The translations under genes were made by a program, and so were the position numbers. Below are positions 25,901 to 31,667 of a stretch of DNA of 39,526 nt, piece after piece; within the stretch, counting starts at the first letter, position 1, and every line of letters starts with the position of its first letter. The notes below the pieces were generated by a model. That model did not search any database and had not been told where the DNA came from. It saw nothing but the letters and a program-made list of their open reading frames with translations. Where the stretch lies: assembly GCA_035499655.1 (NCBI GenBank), contig DATJYL010000026.1, positions 1 to 39,526 on the forward strand. The letters are read 5' to 3'. Source of the stretch: Pirellulales bacterium. Lineage in GTDB: Bacteria > Planctomycetota > Planctomycetia > Pirellulales > JADZDJ01.

Positions 25901-27369
25901 CAGCGGGCTGGGCGTTCAGCAAATTTCGGATGAGCCGTGGAAATGGTCACACTCCGGGCCTGCGGATTCAGCCGGGCCCCGTGACAGGCGGCGCAGGGCA
26001 TGACGCTCATATATTTTTCCAACTGCCGCTGCTGCATTTTGCTGTTGGTGTTGCGATGCCGCGACAACAACTGCGGAATAATGCCTTCGAAATGCCCGCC
26101 GTATTTCATCCCTTGCGGACCGTTCCGCCAGGTGAAAGTGATATGCTCCTCGCCGGTGCCGTACAGCCAGATTTTTTGCAGCTCAGGCGAAAGCTGCCGC
26201 CACGGCGTCTCCAGCATCGTGCCGTGTTCCAGGCTGTGCAGCCGCTCGACGGTGTCGGCCACGCCCTGATAAATGTGCCGCCGCCAGCGCCCCATGTCGC
26301 GCCACGGACCGACCAACTCAATCGCGCCCTGGGCAAACGATAAATCGGCGTTGGGCACGAGCCGTTCGTCCGCGAAGCTGTAAATTTCCCCCAGCCCATC
26401 GCACTGCGGACACATCCCCTGCGGACTGTTGAAGCTGAACAGTTGCGGACTGGGCGGCTCAAAACTGATTCCGCAATGCGTGCAAGCGTAGTGAGCGGAG
26501 AGAACGAGGTCGGAGTTGTGCTTGGCTAAACGAGCGATTCCCTTGCGGCCTGTCGTGGCAGGCGCGCTCGCCTCACGGCTCGCAGCTAAACCGCCAGCGG
26601 TCTCCGTACTTTCTGTCCCCTGCGCCCTGCCCCCTGCGCCCTTTTCTCCCGCTTCCACCGCCACTACCAACTCGCCGCTGCCCAAGCGCAATCCCAACTC
26701 CACGGCCTCGGCCAAACGGGGCCGCACATTCGGTCCGGCGACCAGCCGATCAATCACCACTTCAATCTGGTGCCGCATCTGCCGGTCGAGCTTCAAATCG
26801 GTCGATAGTTGCACCACGTTGCCGTCGACCCGGGCCCGAGCAAATCCCTGCTTCAGCAAATCCTCGAACAAATCACGGTGTTCCCCTTTTTGAGCCCGCA
26901 CCACTGGGGCCAGCACCAAAAACGGCGTCCGCTCCGGAAGCTGCAAAATCCGCTCGATAATTTGTTCCCGGCTTTGGGCGGTTATCGGCCGGCTGCACTT
27001 CGGGCAATGCCCCTGCCCCACGCGGGCAAATAGCACCCGCAGGTAATCGTAAATTTCCGTAATCGTGCCGACGGTAGAACGCGGATTTTGGCCCGAGCTT
27101 TTTTGTGCGATCGAAATCGACGGACTCAGCCCGGAAATGTGGTCGACTTCCGGCTTGGGCATTTGCCCCAAAAACTGCCGGGCGAAGCTGGACAGGCTTT
27201 CGACATACCGCCGCTGCCCCTCGGCATACAGGGTGTCGAACGCCAGCGAGCTTTTGCCCGATCCGCTAACGCCGGTTAGGCAAATGAGCTGATTCCGCGG
27301 CAGCACCACGTCGACGCCGCGCAGATTATGCTCTCGAGCGCCGCGGATAACGATATCAGGGGCAGGCAT
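19954..27369 (-). CDS. uvrA: Giant tandem UvrA with duplicated C-terminal module
   Basis: A 2471-residue UvrA, about 2.6 times the usual 940. Copy 1 (residues 1 to about 1020) and copy 2 (about 1085-2080) each hold two ABC ATPase sites. Walker [10 protein letters not shown] or GLSGSGKSS lies at about residues 33, 727, 1112 and 1779; each site has a matching LSGGE(T/A)QR signature and Walker B (LDEPS/LDEPT). Each copy has both UvrA zinc modules (for example CPQCDGLG and [10 protein letters not shown]). The protein recognises DNA lesions and loads UvrB. Residues 2146-2310 and about 2315-2471 are two divergent copies of an unknown module: each opens MPW then G..WH, continues with a Trp-rich helix and has WN..S.V. 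Linkers at about residues 240-285, 665-700, 1010-1080, 1450-1485, 1720-1745 and 2065-2110 are low-complexity and encoded by dispersed repeats. ATG 27369 is chosen because the family begins [12 protein letters not shown]; upstream codons come from a repeat. Confidence 0.95.
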   Translation of the reverse strand: MPAPDIVIRGAREHNLRGVDVVLPRNQLICLTGVSGSGKSSLAFDTLYAEGQRRYVESLSSFARQFLGQMPKPEVDHISGLSPSISIAQKSSGQNPRSTVGTITEIYDYLRVLFARVGQGHCPKCSRPITAQSREQIIERILQLPERTPFLVLAPVVRAQKGEHRDLFEDLLKQGFARARVDGNVVQLSTDLKLDRQMRHQIEVVIDRLVAGPNVRPRLAEAVELGLRLGSGELVVAVEAGEKGAGGRAQGTESTETAGGLAASREASAPATTGRKGIARLAKHNSDLVLSAHYACTHCGISFEPPSPQLFSFNSPQGMCPQCDGLGEIYSFADERLVPNADLSFAQGAIELVGPWRDMGRWRRHIYQGVADTVERLHSLEHGTMLETPWRQLSPELQKIWLYGTGEEHITFTWRNGPQGMKYGGHFEGIIPQLLSRHRNTNSKMQQRQLEKYMSVMPCAACHGARLNPQARSVTISTAHPKFAERPARCLPEVCNLAVSDAAEFFSELILDDTARKIAEEAVKEIRGRLGFLVNVGLDYLSLDRTAPTLSGGETQRIRLAGQVGCGLVGVLYILDEPSIGLHPRDNQKLLDTLHQLRDKGNTVVVVEHDEDTMRAADTIIDFGPGPGVRGGELVAAGPLEKIINTERSVTGQFLNGTRKIEIPSQRRINLNGLGANGNGAKSASGLAANRKGSSAPGENHLRIVGARHNNLKNITVEIPLGALVCVTGVSGSGKSSLASDILAEALNRDLNGGLGNPGAHDRIEGLEHLDKLIAIDQSPIGRTPRSNPATYIKLADDIRDLFAKLPESKARGYKPGRFSFNVSGGRCEACEGNGSNRLEMDFLADVWVTCPVCNGHRFNRETLQLKFKGKSIAEVLEMDVQEALAHFENVPDIRRKLQTLHDVGLDYLKLGQASPTLSGGEAQRIKLARELVKRSTGRTLYLLDEPTTGLHFADIQMLLKVLHDLVDLGNTVIVIEHNLDVIKTADWIIDMGPEGGAGGGEVVAVGTPEEVVSEKDNRLAARSNRAQSTGVDRAQGGSVIEPSASHTAVALRPILHGETSVADAAAHPKSRKSKKSAGEIFGEQTIRVRGAWQHNLKGIDVEIPRDQMTVCCGLSGSGKSSLAMDTIYAEGQRRYVESLSAYARQFVGQMQKPKLEHIEGLSPAIAIEQKNLGHTPRSTVGTVTEIYDYLRVLLTRLGKPYCPACDVPIGTQSSDEIIEKIIAEQPGTKLYLMAPLDIRVGEKYETLWDEIRSQGYQRMRVDGETFTVDAPPTIDRRRKHAVEVIVDRITVRPGSDARSRIASSVETALSLGKGVLHICFPVDGVQEQRWPTEVHSQHFACDKCGRSFEPLTPHSFSFNSPLGWCKECEGLGTQLGANPAALIRDPKISLADGAIALWTEVSRPLFKQMLAALAAQTGLRTDVPFDQLTSRERRIVMHGAGEDWIEVRGEQKAESRRQKAEDGGPQAEKSLAASRQASAGAPEQPLFRFQYKGLYPALEEAARLSPTMRGQLDHLVDEVECSVCGGSRLNQLAGAVRLRDQTIGELCRQPLDQLLADFSAWKPTGSEKKIAGDLLREICNRLQFLIDVGLEYLTLGRQAPTLSGGEAQRIRLASQVGSGLCGVLYVLDEPTIGLHPRDNRRLLSALQKLRDLGNTLLVVEHDKEVVASADRLLDFGPAAGEFGGQIVAHGTPAEVSKSRSSVTGPYLSGKKSIPVPTNRRLAARSNRARSTGVDRAQGGSEVNTSAEPINYLSIVGARHNNLRNLTVRIPLGTLTAITGVSGSGKSSLIEDVLCKSLARTLHRAGEIPGLHDEIRGIEYINKIIQVDQQPLGNTPTSNPATYTGMFDLIRQLFSQLPEAKVRGYTPRRFSFNAPGGRCEACEGNGELCIEMHFLPDVWVQCDTCRGRRYNPETLAVTYHGQSIADVLEMSCGRALKLFENIPKIRRILQTLCDVGLDYVRLGQPAHTLSGGEAQRVKLAAELARPDTGRTLYVLDEPTTGLHFDDIRKLLDVLQRLVDLGNTVIVIEHNLDVVKTADWVIDLGPEAGAGGGQVVAEGTPEEIIQTQKAESRKQKGKIQAAKRANDNANSAFSLQPSAFASHTAAALAPVLAAGPHEERKPHDFAAAQAQRKGDLEIAAVGEQTKMPWEADGPRWHTVDRVGRNGEPCRWDGKILEQVVDRIQELGEFSPTNWNDRSVVEIAAPKKTDGWFLHAITGEQWLLKLKFRMAKATFNRDQLISRLGMKPLNELHELPVYGTDRRVKIRTLRGPWQEVELKVHALDEIDHQHFWEFIEQAVAGFKKITQRAQQDPESVMPWTVLGRKWHLLRKGFPPGKKIAWEAEVLEELLEMLLAAAPQAQALWNHSQVINLLLPGQREPWARVWTKKLAAVELSLAGPKGRFALGRIADLGTEPEFEAARTDVDVMKLRFTSSDHLHRGDLAAFLREHAATIEAAEENGRPLFRKKQLAASE
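21075..21172. repeat. Heptamer block inside uvrA (linker to C-terminal modules)
   Basis: GAAGGCT-type units (21075-21105) and CTTCTGC/TTTCTGC units (21143-21172) are inverted relative to each other and read in frame as [11 protein letters not shown] ... [10 protein letters not shown]. The block lies exactly between UvrA copy 2 and the extra C-terminal region. Confidence 0.8.
22147..22210 (+). repeat. 64-bp hairpin repeat, copy A (inside uvrA)
   Basis: Contains GGTCGAC-ACCC-GTCGACC and ends GCGGCTAAACGG. Differs from copies B and C at only a few positions. On the uvrA strand it encodes [20 protein letters not shown]. Confidence 0.85.
22921..22958. repeat. REP-like repeat inside uvrA
   Basis: Shares CGCTCGCCT, CGGCTCGC and GCTAAAC with the stretch at 26556-26595. 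Both encode an AASR(Q/E)ASA peptide within UvrA linkers. Confidence 0.65.
22981..23020. repeat. CTTCTGC heptamer array inside uvrA
   Basis: Five consecutive units of CTTCTGC or CTTTCTG type, read on the uvrA strand as [15 protein letters not shown] in a linker of UvrA copy 2. Confidence 0.85.
24253..24316 (+). repeat. 64-bp hairpin repeat, copy B (inside uvrA)
   Basis: Same 64 bp as copy A with four differences, including GGTCGAC-GCCC-GTCGACT. It encodes [19 protein letters not shown] in the linker joining the two UvrA copies, a place not homologous to copy A, so the insertions are independent. Confidence 0.85.
26556..26650. repeat. REP-like repeat plus CCCTGC(G/C) heptamers inside uvrA
   Basis: 26556-26595 matches the REP-like repeat at 22921. 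26615-26643 is a heptamer run (CCCCTGC, GCCCTGC, CCCCTGC). Together they encode the Gly/Ala/Thr-rich linker in the first UvrA copy ahead of the zinc module. Confidence 0.65.
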
Positions 27370-27381
27370 GTCGCGTTTTTT

Positions 27382-27445
27382 CCGTTTAGCCGCGAGGAGC
27401 AACCGAGCACGGTCGACGGGCGTCGACCGAGCGGAGGGCGGTAGT
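27382..27445 (-). repeat. 64-bp hairpin repeat, copy C (upstream of uvrA)
   Basis: Inverted relative to copies A and B and 12 bp upstream of the uvrA start codon, so its hairpin should lie in or near the uvrA leader. Differs from copy B at two positions. Confidence 0.85.
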
Positions 27446-27566
27446 GCCTTCGTCGCGGAGAGGGTTCGTCCGTGAGCAACACATCATTCTAGCGGTGCAG
27501 CCCGCTGGTGGACACCCCTACACTCACGAATTCGTATAGTGAGTGAATCTGCCCGCGCCCCTCTGC

Positions 27567-27572
27567 TACAAT
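27567..27572 (+). promoter_or_regulatory. Extended -10 element, leaderless-type promoter
   Basis: TGCTACAAT, then GCGGGG and ATG 27579. It is nearly identical to the promoter at 5899 although the downstream genes differ. Confidence 0.6.
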
Positions 27573-27578
27573 GCGGGG

Positions 27579-27824
27579 ATGAGCCAATTGTCGCGTATCC
27601 GCCGACTGCATGCCCTGTTAATCATGGCTGCCGGTTGGGCAATTGTGTTCTTCGTTGTCACGACTTTTGCCGGTCACCATGAATATGGAATTTGGCTTTG
27701 GTGGCTCGGCTGGGGCGTGATCGGCGCTGGGGCCGGCGCATTTCTTTCGTTCACCGTTCGTGGGGCAATTATCGGAGCGGTTGTTTTGGTTGCCTTGCTT
27801 GCTGAGATTCACTACCTAACGTGA
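27579..27824 (+). CDS. 81-residue membrane protein, unknown function
   Basis: Three hydrophobic spans: ALLIMAAGWAIVFFVVTTF, LWWLGWGVIGAGAGAFLSF and AIIGAVVLVALLAEI. The basic N-terminus (SRIRRLH) suggests the start faces the cytosol. A -10 element ends 6 nt before ATG 27579, suggesting a leaderless transcript, and no ribosome-binding site is seen. The GWGVIGAGAGAF segment resembles GWPTLGAGLGFF in the next gene, so the two may be distant paralogues. A start at 27543 exists in frame but would lie upstream of the promoter. Confidence 0.65.
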   Translation: MSQLSRIRRLHALLIMAAGWAIVFFVVTTFAGHHEYGIWLWWLGWGVIGAGAGAFLSFTVRGAIIGAVVLVALLAEIHYLT

Positions 27825-27833
27825 TAGGTCGCT

Positions 27834-27860
27834 ATGAAACTCGCTTCACAATCCGCGATT
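27834..27860 (+). pseudogene. Vestige of a planctomycete MKLRFTIRD-type gene start
   Basis: ATGAAACTCGCTTCACAATC matches a coding start for MKLRFTIRD if one C is restored after ATGAAACTC. That N-terminus is common on small planctomycete membrane proteins. The frame is broken by the missing base and the rest of the gene is gone. Confidence 0.4.
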
Positions 27861-27884
27861 GGGTGCTTTGCAAGGCGAATCGGG

Positions 27885-27890
27885 TATGAT
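27885..27890 (+). promoter_or_regulatory. -10 element, leaderless-type promoter
   Basis: TATGAT, then GAAGGG and ATG 27897. The 6-nt spacing equals that of the three other small membrane genes. Confidence 0.5.
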
Positions 27891-27896
27891 GAAGGG

Positions 27897-28145
27897 ATGG
27901 AAAAGTATCTTAAATGGCTGTCGATATTATCGTGGGTGATTATCGGAGTTGCCCTCTTTTGTGTTTCTAAAGACGGATATCGTGTAGCGCGGGCAACTCC
28001 ATTGATGATTGTCGGCTGGCCGACGCTTGGTGCTGGATTGGGCTTTTTCGCAATACCACGGTCACCAATTGCTGGGGCTTTTTTTGGATTTACATTGCAT
28101 TTGCTTCTACTTTATTTGGCAATCGCCTCACACACGCTCTATTAA
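27897..28145 (+). CDS. 82-residue membrane protein, unknown function
   Basis: Three hydrophobic spans: WLSILSWVIIGVALFC, LMIVGWPTLGAGLGFFAI and IAGAFFGFTLHLLLLYLAI. A longer frame from 27834 would include the broken MKLRFTIRD vestige, so ATG 27897, with its -10 element 6 nt upstream, is preferred. It resembles the preceding gene in size, spans and the central Gly-rich motif, which suggests an old tandem duplication. Confidence 0.65.
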   Translation: MEKYLKWLSILSWVIIGVALFCVSKDGYRVARATPLMIVGWPTLGAGLGFFAIPRSPIAGAFFGFTLHLLLLYLAIASHTLY

Positions 28146-28149
28146 GCCT

Positions 28150-28302
28150 ATGAAACTCCGCTTCACGATTCGTGAGGTCCATTTCGTTGGGACACTACCT
28201 CCTTTCCAAACGCCTTGTCGAAACGAATTTTGTCCTTTATATTGCGGCTTACCACTCACTTACTCACCACTCACTTTTAGCCCGTCCCATGACCATCGAT
28301 AA
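28150..28302 (+). pseudogene. Truncated MKLRFTIRE-type gene start
   Basis: The frame opens MKLRFTIREV, the typical start of a family of small planctomycete membrane proteins (normally followed by a hydrophobic LLWLT-type segment). After ten residues it turns into unrelated sequence with no membrane span, ending inside the next gene and running through a CACTCAC-type repeat (28249-28274). It is read as a remnant. Confidence 0.4.
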
Positions 28303-28636
28303 AAGTCTTCGTGTCCGCCGTGGCAGTGTGAAAGCAGCAAACGTAATGAAGCGCGGCGAGCGCATTTCCAAGCTCAAGGAAGCCGAACGATGGGACGAAA
28401 GCATGTCGGTCCTGGGCCTGCCGAAGGTCAAGGTGCTGCGGCTGACGATGAAGAAGAAAAAGAAGAAGAAGGAAGAGGAAGGGGCCGAGGGAGCCGAAGG
28501 CGCTGCCGCCGCTCCAGGCACCGCCGCACCGCCCGCCGGCGCTGCCGCTGGCGCGAAAGCTCCTGCCGCCGCCGCTAAAGGCGCCGCTCCCGCCAAAGCC
28601 GCCGCCGCCCCAGCCAAGGGCGCCGCGAAGAAGTAA
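28289..28636 (+). CDS. Planctomycete/verrucomicrobial small basic protein with Lys/Ala tail
   Basis: 115 residues from ATG 28289. The first 60 match the small basic protein family (TIGR04137-type): MTIDKSLRVRRGSVKAANVM, KRGERISKLKEAERWDES and VLGLPKVKVLRL. A run of seven lysines, an acidic patch and a 60-residue Ala/Pro/Lys-rich tail follow, as in histone H1-like tails. The family is thought to bind nucleic acid or ribosomes; its role is unproven. It is convergent with hemG across an inverted heptamer array. Confidence 0.85.
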   Translation: MTIDKSLRVRRGSVKAANVMKRGERISKLKEAERWDESMSVLGLPKVKVLRLTMKKKKKKKEEEGAEGAEGAAAAPGTAAPPAGAAAGAKAPAAAAKGAAPAKAAAAPAKGAAKK

Positions 28637-28647
28637 CCGGGGGCAAA

Positions 28648-28767
28648 GCACCAATGACCACACGGAGTGGCGGAGCTAAATCCCATTGACCAATCATATT
28701 CGCTCCGTCATTGGTCATTGGAGCTTGGTTATTGGTCATTCGATTTTTTCATTGGTCATTGGTCATT
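28648..28767. repeat. Inverted TGACCAA heptamer array between small basic protein and hemG
   Basis: CCAATGACCA (about 28651-28660) is inverted to TGGTCATTGG (about 28711-28721), and more TTGGTCA units follow to 28767, where they encode the last residues (KNDQ) and the stop of hemG. Confidence 0.8.
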
Positions 28768-30267
28768 TTTGAAGATCCGCTCCGCCGCTTCTTCGCCGCT
28801 TTTGATGCACTGTGGAATACCCACGCCCTCGTAGGCGTTGCCGGCTAGCGCCAGACCGGGCAATTCGGCCACATGCTGGTTGATGTATTGCAGATGCCAC
28901 AAGTGGCCCAAATGATATTGCGGCATACTCGCCAGCCAGCGGAACACTTGCGACAAGCCGGCGCTGCCGCTGATGCCGAGCAAATCGCGCAGTTCCTCCT
29001 CGGCAGTGCGGCGCAATTGATCGTCGGACAACGCCAGCATTTCCGGCTGGAGCGCCCCGCCCAAAAACACGCGTATCAACACTTTTCCCTCGGGCGCGCG
29101 GCCCGGAAACTTCACGCTGGAAAAACTGGCCGAGAGAATTTTTCGCCGCTCGATGGCCGGCACCACGAAGCCAAAACTATCGAGGGGATGAGCAATTTGC
29201 GAACGATCGTAGCCCAGCACGACAATCGCTGAGCCGGCATATTCCACTTCCGACACTTCCCGCGCCAACTCCGCATTCACGCCTCGCAGCAACTTGCCCG
29301 TGACTGCCGCCGAAGTAGCCAAAATCACGCCGTCGAAAAGCTGGGGTTGTTCCCGCCCCCCGGCAGAGCCGGGGGCTAACTGTTCACTCACCACTAACCA
29401 CTCACTACTCACTTTCTCCTGTCCACTGACCACCGACCACTGACCACTAGCTCTTTCCACCCGCTGCACCGCCGCATTCAATCGCACACATCCAGCCGGC
29501 AACCGCGCGGCAATCGCCTCGACCAAACTACTCATTCCTTCCCGCGGAGCCACAAACATGCTGTACCGCGCCCCGCTGTCTCCCTCTCCCTCTGGGAGAG
29601 GGCCGGGGTGAGGGTGCTGCTCGTTCCCTTTCCGTCTTGCCCGAACTGCCCGCCGCAAACTCCCCCACTGCCGTTCCATTTCCAAATATCGTGGCAGCGT
29701 CGCCGCCAGGCTCAGCTTTTCCGGATCGGCGGTGTAAATGCCGCCGACCAATGGCTGAACCAGCCGCTCAAACGCCTCGCGTCCCAGCCGCCGCCGAGCG
29801 AAACCGGCCACGCTTTCGTCATGCTGATCGGTCCGCGGCGGCACAAATCGTTCGCAAGCCAAACGCAGCTTCCCGCGCCAACTTAAAATCGGCGAGCGCA
29901 TGATCGGTCCCAACCATTTCGGCGACATCAGCACAAATCCCTCGGGTACCCGCTCCAATTTTCCCCGGGCCACGACCATCGCCCCGCGATGGGCCGGCTC
30001 GGTCGGAATGAGTTGATCGGCAAAGCCAATTCGCCGGCACAAATTGACCGCGGCCGGCACGGTGGTGATGAAACTATCGGCGCTTTGCTCGATCAGAAAG
30101 CCATCTTGCCGAACTGTGCGAATCACGCCCCCCAACCGCTCGCTGGCTTCAAACAACACCACCTCGGCCTCTGGCGCAAGCTCCAGCACGCGGTGCGCAG
30201 CCGCCAGGCCGGAAATCCCGCCGCCAATCACGGCAATTCGCTTCGTCGCACTTGTAGCAGCCGACAT
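28756..30267 (-). CDS. hemG: Protoporphyrinogen oxidase (oxygen-dependent, HemY-type)
   Basis: 503 residues. N-terminal FAD-binding motif RIAVIGGGISGLAAAHR, then EASERLGGVIRT, family blocks LVQPLVGGIYTADPEKLSLA and VAPREGMSSLVEAIAARLP, and the C-terminal FAD motif LALAGNAYEGVGIPQCI. It oxidises protoporphyrinogen IX to protoporphyrin IX, the penultimate haem step, at the membrane. Two in-frame repeat insertions are visible: HPHPGPLPEGEGDSG at about residues 215-230 and SGQWSVVSGQEKVSSEWLVV to APGSAGGREQ at about 270-305. Neither is part of the family core. The last residues KNDQ and stop derive from a heptamer array. haem genes are not adjacent. Confidence 0.93.
   Translation of the reverse strand: MSAATSATKRIAVIGGGISGLAAAHRVLELAPEAEVVLFEASERLGGVIRTVRQDGFLIEQSADSFITTVPAAVNLCRRIGFADQLIPTEPAHRGAMVVARGKLERVPEGFVLMSPKWLGPIMRSPILSWRGKLRLACERFVPPRTDQHDESVAGFARRRLGREAFERLVQPLVGGIYTADPEKLSLAATLPRYLEMERQWGSLRRAVRARRKGNEQHPHPGPLPEGEGDSGARYSMFVAPREGMSSLVEAIAARLPAGCVRLNAAVQRVERASGQWSVVSGQEKVSSEWLVVSEQLAPGSAGGREQPQLFDGVILATSAAVTGKLLRGVNAELAREVSEVEYAGSAIVVLGYDRSQIAHPLDSFGFVVPAIERRKILSASFSSVKFPGRAPEGKVLIRVFLGGALQPEMLALSDDQLRRTAEEELRDLLGISGSAGLSQVFRWLASMPQYHLGHLWHLQYINQHVAELPGLALAGNAYEGVGIPQCIKSGEEAAERIFKNDQ
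29357..29450. repeat. Hairpin and heptamer arrays inside hemG
   Basis: CCCCCGGC-AGA-GCCGGGGG (29357-29375) is a perfect 8-bp hairpin. It is followed by four units of CACTCAC/CACTAAC type (29386-29413) and four of CCACTGA/CCACCGA type (29423-29450). All are read in frame on the stop-free strand. Confidence 0.85.
29581..29616. repeat. CCCTCTCCC-type REP repeat inside hemG
   Basis: CCTCTCCC and GGGAGAGG form the core hairpin, followed by GCCGGGGTGAGGGTG. This is a repeat known from many bacteria and typically gives the peptide HPHPGPLPEGEG, as here. Confidence 0.8.
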
Positions 30268-30374
30268 GTTGGTGACCCGTCAAAAATGTAAACCATCGAC
30301 CACGGATGATGGCATTCCTGATGCCACACGTTAAGATAAGCGAAGCTGCGCCACCATTACCACTGGTTTATCTC

Positions 30375-30629
30375 ATGTCCCATTTATTACTTGCCGCTGA
30401 TGTCATTGTGCGCAACGTGTACGATACCGACGGTTATGCCGTCGGTTGGTTTACGCTCTCGCTCATCAACGCCGGACTGGCCCAATCGAAAAACCGTAGT
30501 GCGCTGGGATGGTGGCTCGGCTCACTGTTCATCGGACCGATTGCCACATTGCTCATTGTTGTGCTGCCCAAGCTTCCCACGATACTCCGCCCGGTTCGCG
30601 AAACCCCGACATCAAATTCTACTTCCTGA
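30375..30629 (+). CDS. 84-residue membrane protein, unknown function
   Basis: The frame MSHLLLAADVIVRNVYDTD, GYAVGWFTLSLINAGLAQSK and NRSALGWWLGSLFIGPIATL has two hydrophobic spans and ends in a polar tail. The GWWLGSLFIGPIATLLIVVL pattern is common among small uncharacterised inner-membrane proteins. No clear ribosome-binding site is seen, and starts at 30306 or 30324 remain possible. Divergent from hemG. Confidence 0.5.
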   Translation: MSHLLLAADVIVRNVYDTDGYAVGWFTLSLINAGLAQSKNRSALGWWLGSLFIGPIATLLIVVLPKLPTILRPVRETPTSNSTS

Positions 30630-30659
30630 TCTCCATCGACTTGCTGAAACCGGAAACTC

Positions 30660-31157
30660 ATGGCGCAGCGTAAAAAATCGTGGCGGGAAAAACTGGCCGA
30701 CAGCAAAGACTTGCCCAAAACCGGCCGCATCACGGGCAAAATGTCGAAGCGTTGGGGCACGGGCAACTTCGTCATTCCCGCGCCGCTGGAAGTCGATGCC
30801 CTGATGAAGCGCGTCCCCAAAGGCATGCTAATCACCACCGCCGAAATTCGCGCCGCGCTGGCAAAAAAGCACGGCGTGAATGTGTGCTGCCCGATCACGG
30901 CCGGCATTTTCGCTTGGATTGCGGCCCACGCCGCCGAAGAAGCCGTGACCGATGCCACCGCCAACGCGCGCGGCAAACCCAAAACTACTCCCTACTGGCG
31001 CACGCTGAAAACCGGCGGCGAGCTTAACCCCAAATATCCCGGCGGCATCGCCCGGCTGCGCAAACAACTGGCCGCCGAAGGCCACCGTGTCGTCGCCAAA
31101 GGCAAGCGCTTTTTCGTGGCCGATTATCAAACGCGCCTGGCGAAAATCTCGGCGTGA
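30660..31157 (+). CDS. Alkyltransferase-like (MGMT-domain-like) protein without active cysteine motif
   Basis: 165 residues with a basic N-terminus (QRKKSWREKLADSK). Residues 55-165 resemble the DNA-binding domain of O6-alkylguanine alkyltransferases: PKGMLITTAEIRAALAKK, then VCCPITAGIFAWIAAHAAEE, YWRTLKTGGELNPKYPGG and RLRKQLAAEGHRV. The PCHR active-site motif is not seen, so it may bind alkylated DNA or act as a general DNA-binding protein instead of a methyltransferase. I recall similar proteins annotated as MGMT family. The last codons overlap the frame, but not the start, of the next gene. Confidence 0.6.
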   Translation: MAQRKKSWREKLADSKDLPKTGRITGKMSKRWGTGNFVIPAPLEVDALMKRVPKGMLITTAEIRAALAKKHGVNVCCPITAGIFAWIAAHAAEEAVTDATANARGKPKTTPYWRTLKTGGELNPKYPGGIARLRKQLAAEGHRVVAKGKRFFVADYQTRLAKISA

Positions 31158-31195
31158 TCCCCCAACTCCCGGACACTTTTTTCGGAGAACCATTC

Positions 31196-31636
31196 ATGCT
31201 CACTAAGCGATATTTTGTGATTGCCGTTGCGATGGCGGCGGCAGGCATGGCGTTTTTAGCCGGCCGCAGCGCGGGAATTGCCGCCATGAAAGCCGAGGCA
31301 GCCAACCGCGTGTTCGAAATTCGCACCTACACCGCCGAAGACGGCAAGCTCGACGCCTTGCTGGCCCGCTTCCGCGATCACACCTGCGGGCTGTTCGAAA
31401 AGCACGGCATGACCAGCATCGGCTACTGGGTGCCGCAAGACGAGCCGAGATCGAAAAACACGCTGGTCTACATTCTGGCCCACCCTAGCCGTGATGCCGC
31501 CCGGAAAAACTGGAGCGAGTTCAGCCGCGATCCGGAGTGGCAAAAAGTGAAATCGGATTCCGAAGCCGACGGCAAACTGACGACCAAAACCGAATCGCTC
31601 TTCGTCGACCCGACCGATTTTTCGCCGCTGAAATAA
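31196..31636 (+). CDS. NIPSNAP-family protein with signal peptide
   Basis: 146 residues from ATG 31196 (GGAG 9 nt upstream). Residues 1-35 are a signal peptide or membrane anchor (FVIAVAMAAAGMAFLAGRSA). The mature part matches the NIPSNAP ferredoxin-like barrel: RVFEIRTYTAEDGKLDALLA, FRDHTCGLFEKHGMTSIGYW, and VYILAHPSRDAARKNWSEF. Such domains are found in many planctomycete secreted proteins; the ligand is unknown. It is convergent with the esterase gene. Confidence 0.88.
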   Translation: MLTKRYFVIAVAMAAAGMAFLAGRSAGIAAMKAEAANRVFEIRTYTAEDGKLDALLARFRDHTCGLFEKHGMTSIGYWVPQDEPRSKNTLVYILAHPSRDAARKNWSEFSRDPEWQKVKSDSEADGKLTTKTESLFVDPTDFSPLK

Positions 31637-31667
31637 TCGCGAAATCCGCGGTCCCTTTCCGCCCCGT

